This document shows positions 5,790-10,773 of a DNA stretch of 10,773 bases, piece by piece. Every line of letters begins with the position of its first letter. The first letter of the stretch is position 1. The translations under genes and the position numbers were made by a program. The DNA is from Elstera litoralis. GTDB lineage: Bacteria > Pseudomonadota > Alphaproteobacteria > Elsterales > Elsteraceae. The notes beneath the pieces are model-generated. The model saw nothing but the letters and a program-made list of their open reading frames with translations, was not told where the DNA came from and searched no databases. Location of the stretch: assembly GCF_000963705.1 (NCBI RefSeq), contig NZ_LAJY01000267.1:1-10773 (forward strand). Reading direction: 5' to 3'.

Positions 5790-7718
5790 ATGACATCCCG
5801 CTTTTCCCGTCAAACCCTGGTGCTGCTGGGGATTCTCGCAGCGCTGGTCTTGATCGTTTCCGTCAATATCATCGGTGCGGGGTGGCTGCGCGGCACCCGG
5901 CTCGATCTGACCGAAACCAAGCTCTATACCCTCTCGCCCGCGACGCAACGCACGCTGGGGCAGATCGAGGAGCCGATCACGCTGCGGCTGTTCGTCTCCG
6001 ACCGGCTGACCCGCGAAGTGCCGAGCTTCGCCGCTTACGCCCAGCGCGTGCGCGATTTGCTGAAGGATTACGCCAGCCTGACGCGCGGCCGCCTGACGGT
6101 CGAAGTCCTGAGCCCCGACCCCTTCTCCCCGGTGGAAGACCGCGCGGTCTCCTACGGGCTCCAGGGCGTGCCCATCGATCAGGGCGGCGAGCAGGTTTAT
6201 TTCGGCCTCGTGGGCAGCAATTCCACCGACGATCAGGAGGTCATCGCCTTCTTCGCGCCGGAACGGGAACGTTTCCTCGAATATGATCTGACCAAAATGG
6301 TCGCCAAACTGGCGCGTCCGAAGCAGCGGACCATCGGCTTGCTGTCGACGCTGCCGCTTGCGGGCGATCCGGCCTTGCAGCAGCAGGGCGGTAGCGGCAA
6401 TTGGTTGATCTACGATCAATTGAGCCAGGGCTTCACGATCAAAACGCTGGAAACCAGCGTGAAGCAGATCCCGGCGGAGATTGATGTTCTCTGGGTCGTC
6501 CACCCGGCCAATCTGCCGGAAGCGACGCTTTACGCGATCGATCAGTTCGTGCTCAAAGGCGGGCGGGCGCTGATTCAGGTCGATCCTGTGTCCGAAGCCG
6601 CCGCCTCCCGCGCGCGGATGATGGCGATGCAGGGCATGCCGGGCACGCCGCCCGCGTCCACCCTGGAGCCTTTGTTCAAAGCCTGGGGCGTTCAACTCGT
6701 TCCCGACCGGGTGGTCGGCGACCGGCGCAATGCGCGCAAGGTGTCGGCGGGCGGCACGGCAACCCGCGTGCAGGCGGTCGATTATCTCGCCTGGATTTCG
6801 GTGCCGAAAGCCCAGTTGGCGGCGAATGATTCGCTGACCGGCGATCTGCAAACCCTCTCCTTCGCCAGCGCCGGGATTCTGGAAGCGCTGCCGGGGGCGG
6901 GGACGCAGTTCACGCCGCTGGCCTCCTCCTCCTCCGTCTCGATGAAGCTGGATGCCGCCAAGCTGCGCGGCCAGCCCGATATCGTTGCCCTGCTGCGCGG
7001 TTTCCAAAGCGAAGGCTTGCCGCTGACGATGGCGGCGCGCGTGACTGGTCCCGCGAAAACCGCCTATCCCGATGCCCTCCCGGAAGGGGCGGATACGGCG
7101 GAGCGGGTGACGGAGGCGCAAGCGCCGCTCAACCTCGTCATCGTCGCCGATACCGATATGCTGGAAGAACGCTTCTGGGCACAGGTGCAGAATTTCTTCG
7201 GGCAGAAGGTGGCTGTGCCCAATGCGGGCAATGGCGATTTCATCACCAATGCCTTGGATAATCTCGCGGGCGGCTCGGCCTTGGCGGGCCTCACCTCGCG
7301 CACGATTATCGACCGGCCCTTTACCGCTATCCGCGCCCTGGAGCAGGAGGCGGAAACCCGCTTCCGCGCCAAAGAGCAGGAGTTGCAGGATAAGATCAAG
7401 GAAATCGAAAAGAAGCTGTCGGAACTCCGGGGCCGCGAAGCCCCCGTGAAGGGCCAGCCGCAAACGGCCAGCCTGTCGCCGGAGCAAGTGAAAGAGATCG
7501 AAACCTTCCGGGGCGATCTCTTGCGCACCCGCGCCGAATTGCGCGACGTGCAGCTTGCCCTGCGCACCGATATCGAGGCCCTGCAAAGCCGCATTCGGCT
7601 CTGGACCATCGGCGCGGTGCCGGTTGCCTTGGTCGTGCTCGCGGTGGGGTTAGGGATTTGGCGGCGGCGTCGGGCGCACGCGGCTGCCGCCGTTGCGCGT
7701 ACTCTCGGTCAAGGGTGA
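5790..7718 (+). CDS. GldG-like ABC auxiliary protein with coiled coil and two membrane anchors
   Basis: 642 residues, starting two bases after the permease stop with AAGGCGGA upstream. An N-terminal membrane helix (about 9-31) is followed by the family motif RLDLTETKLYTLSPAT (about 36-51). A large extracytoplasmic region of the ABC_transp_aux/GldG type then runs to about residue 500. It includes EPITLRLFVS, the FLEYDLTKMV segment and the late VIVADTDMLEERFW strand. Residues 513-601 are rich in heptad-like charged sequence (QEAETRFRAKEQELQDKIKE) and probably form a coiled coil split by a Pro/Gly/Gln linker. A second helix (604-625) and RRRR close the protein, giving cytoplasmic ends and a periplasmic body. 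Such proteins accompany GldA/GldF-type ATPase and permease in many bacteria, including non-gliding ones; the exact role is not established. No broken motifs are seen. Confidence 0.88.
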   Translation: MTSRFSRQTLVLLGILAALVLIVSVNIIGAGWLRGTRLDLTETKLYTLSPATQRTLGQIEEPITLRLFVSDRLTREVPSFAAYAQRVRDLLKDYASLTRGRLTVEVLSPDPFSPVEDRAVSYGLQGVPIDQGGEQVYFGLVGSNSTDDQEVIAFFAPERERFLEYDLTKMVAKLARPKQRTIGLLSTLPLAGDPALQQQGGSGNWLIYDQLSQGFTIKTLETSVKQIPAEIDVLWVVHPANLPEATLYAIDQFVLKGGRALIQVDPVSEAAASRARMMAMQGMPGTPPASTLEPLFKAWGVQLVPDRVVGDRRNARKVSAGGTATRVQAVDYLAWISVPKAQLAANDSLTGDLQTLSFASAGILEALPGAGTQFTPLASSSSVSMKLDAAKLRGQPDIVALLRGFQSEGLPLTMAARVTGPAKTAYPDALPEGADTAERVTEAQAPLNLVIVADTDMLEERFWAQVQNFFGQKVAVPNAGNGDFITNALDNLAGGSALAGLTSRTIIDRPFTAIRALEQEAETRFRAKEQELQDKIKEIEKKLSELRGREAPVKGQPQTASLSPEQVKEIETFRGDLLRTRAELRDVQLALRTDIEALQSRIRLWTIGAVPVALVVLAVGLGIWRRRRAHAAAAVARTLGQG

Positions 7719-7726
7719 GGTGTGAA

Positions 7727-8734
7727 ATGCAAACTCGGTCGCTTCTCCTCCTCCTCGGTCTGTCCGTCGCCAGCGCGGCGGGGGCCATCGTTACCCTGCA
7801 AGCGGATCAACCCGCGCGCAGCCTGCCCGCCGGCGTGAAGCTCTTCGCCGACCTTGCTACCAAGCAGGGCCAGGTGACGCGCATCACGCTCAGCCAAGGC
7901 AAAGAGAAACTCACCCTGGTCCGCCAGGGTGACGCTTGGGGCCTTGCCGAAAAGAGTGGTTACACAGTCGCGCCGGAGAAAATTCGGCAAATCCTGGTCG
8001 ATCTGACCGAGGTGGAAACCCTCGAAGGCAAGACCAGCAAGCCCGAGCTTTACGCGCGCCTCAACGTCGATGAGGGCGAAACCGCGTCGTCGCGCCGCCT
8101 CACCGTCTATGGCGAGAAGGACGCGGTTCTGGCCGATGTCTTCCTCGGCAAGCTGCGCGCCAGCGCGGTGAACGCCGCTGCCCTCGGGCTCGACAAGCCG
8201 ATGCTCTACCTGCGCAAAGCGGGCGAGGCGCAAGCCTTCCTGGTCGAAAGCCGCCTCAATCCCAAGGTCGAGGCGCTGGAGTGGCTGGCGAAAGACCTGT
8301 TCGACGTACCGCAGGAAAAAGTCAGTGCCGTCACCCTCACCGGGGCTGATGGGGCGGTCATCGACATCGCCCGCGCGGCGGATGCCACCCCGCCGGACTT
8401 TATCGTCACCAACCCACCGGAAGGCCGGGTGTCGAAGAAGGGCTGGGAGGTCACGGGGGTGGCGGCCACTTTGGAGGCGATGGCGCTCGAAGACGTGCGC
8501 CCTGTTTCGTCGCTCCCCGCCGATGCACCGAAAAGCCTGAGCCGCTTCAGCCTCACCGACGGCGCGCCAATCACGGTGACGCTGGTGAAAGCTGATGGGG
8601 CCGATTGGGCACTGTTCGAGGGCGAGAACGACGCGCTGAAAGCGACCAAAGGCTGGGCCTACAAGCTGCCGAGCTACAAACTGGAGCGGCTGCAAAAATC
8701 GATGGCGGACCTGACGGAAGAGCCGAAGAGTTAG
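7727..8734 (+). CDS. DUF4340-domain periplasmic or membrane-anchored protein
   Basis: 335 residues, beginning at the ATG at 7727, six bases after GAGG and eight bases after the GldG-like stop. An N-terminal hydrophobic stretch (about 5-24, LLLLLGLSVASAAGAIV) is a signal peptide or anchor. Beyond it lies the pattern of DUF4340: ITLSQGKEKLTLVRQGDAWGL, then TVAPEKIRQILVDLTEVETLEGKTSKPELYARLNV, then a second similar strand-rich unit (VSAVTLTGADGAV...) ending KLERLQKSMADLTEE. DUF4340 proteins commonly sit beside GldG-like genes and are thought to be extracytoplasmic partners of the same ABC complex; no biochemical activity is established. The last gene of the operon; its TAG at 8732-8734 interlocks with the TAA of the convergent flippase gene, so no separate terminator fits between them. 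Confidence 0.88.
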   Translation: MQTRSLLLLLGLSVASAAGAIVTLQADQPARSLPAGVKLFADLATKQGQVTRITLSQGKEKLTLVRQGDAWGLAEKSGYTVAPEKIRQILVDLTEVETLEGKTSKPELYARLNVDEGETASSRRLTVYGEKDAVLADVFLGKLRASAVNAAALGLDKPMLYLRKAGEAQAFLVESRLNPKVEALEWLAKDLFDVPQEKVSAVTLTGADGAVIDIARAADATPPDFIVTNPPEGRVSKKGWEVTGVAATLEAMALEDVRPVSSLPADAPKSLSRFSLTDGAPITVTLVKADGADWALFEGENDALKATKGWAYKLPSYKLERLQKSMADLTEEPKS

Positions 8735-10023
8735 CGGCGGCGCAGCTTCCCCCACGCCTGCCGCAGCATCGCCCCATCCTGGGCGGTCGGCAGGAAGAGG
8801 GTTGCGGGCGATAGGTGCAGATGCTTCCAGGCCAAAGCGCCGAGCACGAGCACCTGCGCCCAGCGCACCGCGACGAAGCTGAAGGCCGCGCCGTTCAGCC
8901 CGTAGATCGGTAGCAGCACCAGCAGCAGTCCGGCGTTCAGGGCGAGGGTTAGGCCCTCGTTGATCGAGAGCGCCAGCGTGCGGTTCCAGGCCTTGAAGGC
9001 GAGCGCCAGGAACTCGCGGATGGTCAGCGGCAGAATGCCTAAAATCAGCCAGCGCACCAAATCGCTGGCCTCGGCATAGTCCGCCCCGAAGACGAGCCGC
9101 AGGAACAGCGGCGCGATCAGCCACAGCACCCCGGAGGCGGCGATCATCAGCGCGAGCGTGAGGCGCAGATAGAGCCCGACGACCGCCCCCCGCGCCGCAG
9201 GGTCGCTTTCGGCACAGGCGCGCGGAAAGGCGATCTGCGCCACCGAATAGGCCAGCGTCACCGGAATTTGGCTGACACTGGTCGCGACCATATAGAAGCC
9301 CAGCGCCGCCGAGGGTAAATAGGTTTGGATCAACCATTGGTCGATCCGGCTATTGGCCTGATAGATTAGGCCGGACGCATAGATTCGCCCGCCATAGGCC
9401 AGCATCTCCCTAGCCGCTTCGGGTTCCGGCTTAATCCCGCCCCAACCGCGCCGGACCAGGGCCACCACGGGGATAATCACGGTGGGGAGATGCGCCAGCA
9501 GATAGGCCCCCGCCACCGCCAGCAGGCCGCGTTCGCCCAACAACCACAGGGCCGCAATCGCCAGCGGATAACCCAAGGCAAGGGTGATGCGGATGAGGTT
9601 CCAGAGCCCCAACATCCCCTTGCCGCGCAGCATATCCTGAAAAATCAACCCGAGGATGTGGCAGGGAATGAGCCCCAGCAGCAAAAACACCGCCTGAAGC
9701 AGCTCGGGCTTATCGCCAGGGTAGACGTGCGGCACCACGCCAAACCAGCAGATCAAAATTGCCACAGCGCTGACGGCAAGCCCGCTCCACAGGCCGGTGG
9801 CGAAGACCTGGCGGTCCTTCAGCTTGGCCGTGGCGCTGAAATAGAGTGCGGCGTCGTTCAGCCCCAGCAGCAGCATATAGGCGAGCGTCGTCGGCCAAAG
9901 CTGGGCGGCGGCCAAGTCGCCCCGCCCCTCCGGCCCCAACAGCCGCGCCGCCAAAACCCCGGAAGCGAAATTCCCGCCCTGCACTAATAAAGTGGTAAGC
10001 AGTGTCAGGATAAGAGTTTTCAT
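8731..10023 (-). CDS. Polysaccharide/lipid-linked oligosaccharide flippase, MOP superfamily (Wzx-like)
   Basis: 430 residues made almost entirely of hydrophobic helices (roughly 12), beginning MKTLILTLLTTLLVQGGNF followed by the family hallmark ARLLGPEGRGDLAAAQLW (about 26-43). Later segments such as GRIYASGLIYQANSRIDQWL and the FGADYAEAS loop match Wzx/PST-type exporters. These flip lipid-linked sugar chains across the inner membrane, or move other large amphipathic cargo. The cytoplasmic end is WGKLRRR. No glycosyltransferase or polymerase gene lies nearby, so the polymer is unknown. The start is uncertain: the ATG at 10023 gives the usual N-terminus, an ATG at 10041 would add six residues, and neither has a clear Shine-Dalgarno sequence. 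Divergent from the pyrH-like gene and convergent with the DUF4340 gene, overlapping it by four bases. Confidence 0.88.
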   Translation of the reverse strand: MKTLILTLLTTLLVQGGNFASGVLAARLLGPEGRGDLAAAQLWPTTLAYMLLLGLNDAALYFSATAKLKDRQVFATGLWSGLAVSAVAILICWFGVVPHVYPGDKPELLQAVFLLLGLIPCHILGLIFQDMLRGKGMLGLWNLIRITLALGYPLAIAALWLLGERGLLAVAGAYLLAHLPTVIIPVVALVRRGWGGIKPEPEAAREMLAYGGRIYASGLIYQANSRIDQWLIQTYLPSAALGFYMVATSVSQIPVTLAYSVAQIAFPRACAESDPAARGAVVGLYLRLTLALMIAASGVLWLIAPLFLRLVFGADYAEASDLVRWLILGILPLTIREFLALAFKAWNRTLALSINEGLTLALNAGLLLVLLPIYGLNGAAFSFVAVRWAQVLVLGALAWKHLHLSPATLFLPTAQDGAMLRQAWGKLRRR

Positions 10024-10041
10024 CGGGGGGCTCGGAACCAT

Positions 10042-10149
10042 TCTGATTGGCCGCAGGTTAACAGGAGCACTCAGGTTCCCCTTGCGCGGAACGCGGCGGC
10101 GGGGATACTACGCCCGCGTTCCCAGCCGCTGCAATCAAGGAGTCTCGCA
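10042..10149. promoter_or_regulatory. Divergent control region between the flippase and the pyrH-like gene
   Basis: Rightwards, TTGCGC (10082-10087) and GATACT (10104-10109), 16 bases apart, make a plausible sigma70-like promoter. The ribosome binding site AAGGAG (10137-10142) stands seven bases before the ATG at 10150. A long inverted repeat straddles the -10 candidate. Leftwards, nothing convincing is seen apart from a GTTAAC palindrome at 10057-10062. Confidence 0.4.
10088..10122. repeat. Perfect 9-bp inverted repeat GGAACGCGG / CCGCGTTCC
   Basis: Arms at 10088-10096 and 10114-10122 are separated by 17 bases. They flank the -10 candidate and end 27 bases before the pyrH-like start codon. 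With no T-run after it, this is not a standard terminator. It could be an operator or, if transcription starts upstream, a leader hairpin. The symmetry is seen; the role is inferred. Confidence 0.55.
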
Positions 10150-10773
10150 ATGACCCGCTACAAACGCTTGATGATTAAACTCAGCGGGGCAGCTATGGGC
10201 AGCGGCGGTGGCATCTTCGATAAAGACGCCATCGAGCATATCGTGGCCGAAGTCGTTTCCGCCGTCGATATCGGCGCACAGGTCGTCATCACCGTCGGCG
10301 GCGGCAATATCTTTCGCGGCAATATCGCCGAAACCTGGAATATCGAACGCGCCGAAGCCGATAATATGGGCATGCTCGGCACCGTGATTAACGGGGTCAT
10401 GCTGCGTGCGGCCATCAATGCCCGCACCGATACCGACGTGCGCGTGATGACGGCGATTCAGATCAACCAAATCGCCGAACCCTATATTCGCCTGCGCGCC
10501 GCCCGGCACTTGGAAAAAGGCTCGATCGTCATTCTCGTCGGCGGCATCGGCCAGCCTTACGTGACGACCGATTATCCTTCGGTCCAGCGCGCGCTCGAAC
10601 TGCAATGCGATGCGATCCTTGCGGCCAAGCACGGGGTGGACGGCGTCTATACTGCCGATCCAAAGAAGCATACGGACGCGAAACGCTACCGCAGCCTCTC
10701 CTATGATGACGTTATCAGCCAAGACCTGCGTGTCATGGACCAATCAGCAATGCTGCTGGCGCGCGACCATCAT
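10150..10773 (+). CDS. pyrH: UMP kinase family protein (PyrH-like), C-terminus beyond the window
   Basis: The first 208 residues of an amino-acid-kinase-fold protein closest to UMP kinase, which phosphorylates UMP to UDP with ATP in the cytoplasm. Seen motifs: YKRLMIKLSG with K10; VGGGNIFRG at 49-57; DNMGMLGTVIN at 71-81; AEPYIRLRAARHLEKG; TTD at 139-141; DGVYTADPKK at 164-173; RVMD at 194-197. Several positions differ from typical PyrH: SGAAMG for SGEAL(M)G, IGQPYVTTDYPS for TGNP(F/Y)FTTDxAA, and MDQSAMLLARDHH for the usual MDxxA(I/F)xLxRD. The context is not the canonical rpsB-tsf-pyrH-frr cluster: upstream lies a divergent flippase. It may be a second, divergent UMP-kinase paralogue or the relocated housekeeping gene. 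The start is well supported by AAGGAG seven bases upstream. The missing end prevents judging completeness. Confidence 0.82.
   Translation, partial: MTRYKRLMIKLSGAAMGSGGGIFDKDAIEHIVAEVVSAVDIGAQVVITVGGGNIFRGNIAETWNIERAEADNMGMLGTVINGVMLRAAINARTDTDVRVMTAIQINQIAEPYIRLRAARHLEKGSIVILVGGIGQPYVTTDYPSVQRALELQCDAILAAKHGVDGVYTADPKKHTDAKRYRSLSYDDVISQDLRVMDQSAMLLARDHH

Noticed and set aside
5715..7586. 623-codon open frame on the minus strand opposite the GldG-like gene
   Set aside because: Its His/Arg/Gln-rich translation matches no family and mirrors GC-rich codon bias of the real gene on the other strand.
7709..9337. 542-codon open frame on the minus strand across the DUF4340 gene and part of the flippase gene
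   Set aside because: Composition is of the out-of-frame type and it runs through the well-supported genes on both strands.
1..10773. CRISPR arrays, tRNA or rRNA genes, insertion sequences, prophage or toxin-antitoxin modules
   Set aside because: No spaced direct repeats, cloverleaf-like sequence, transposase motifs or terminal inverted repeats were noticed by eye; a covariance-model scan was not possible.

Overview
The window is GC-rich, densely packed bacterial DNA with genes on both strands. It looks chromosomal and most likely alphaproteobacterial, perhaps Rhodospirillales-like. That rests on an IleS N-terminus, a CtaA-type heme A synthase and a cyclase built like Sinorhizobium meliloti CyaC. 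The assignment is inference from protein style; there is no rRNA or other marker. I see no tRNA, rRNA, CRISPR array, insertion sequence or phage gene.

Layout. (1) 1-68, minus: the first 22 codons of ileS. (2) 274-1125, plus: an exported solute-binding protein of the SBP_bac_3 type with no transporter partners in view. (3) 3928-1106, minus: a two-gene unit. First comes a fused membrane diheme-type / [2Fe-2S] / class III nucleotide cyclase (CyaC-like), then ctaA (heme A synthase), whose reading frame is broken near 1300-1340. (4) 4084-8734, plus: a four-gene operon of GldA-like ATPase, GldF-like ABC-2 permease (frame broken at a T5 run, 5367-5371), GldG-like auxiliary protein and a DUF4340 protein. 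(5) 10023-8731, minus: a MOP-superfamily polysaccharide flippase whose stop codon interlocks with the DUF4340 stop. (6) 10150-end, plus: a UMP-kinase-family gene (pyrH-like), cut by the window edge and away from the usual rpsB-tsf context.

How the genes may work together. The cyclase/ctaA unit has a respiratory theme. The cyclase anchor carries the histidines expected to bind two b hemes and sense the quinone pool, and ctaA makes heme A for aa3-type oxidases, so redox signalling and oxidase maturation may be co-expressed. The divergent Gld-like operon encodes a complete ABC exporter-like complex with a periplasm-facing auxiliary subunit; its substrate cannot be read from sequence. The 155-bp divergent control region between the two units contains a perfect dyad, ATGCAA-N6-TTGCAT.

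Two of the nine genes in view are frameshifted at highly conserved positions while everything around them is intact. Sequencing or assembly indels are therefore at least as likely as genuine gene decay. The most interesting locus is the redox cyclase, including a Gln where the family usually has its adenine-contacting Lys.
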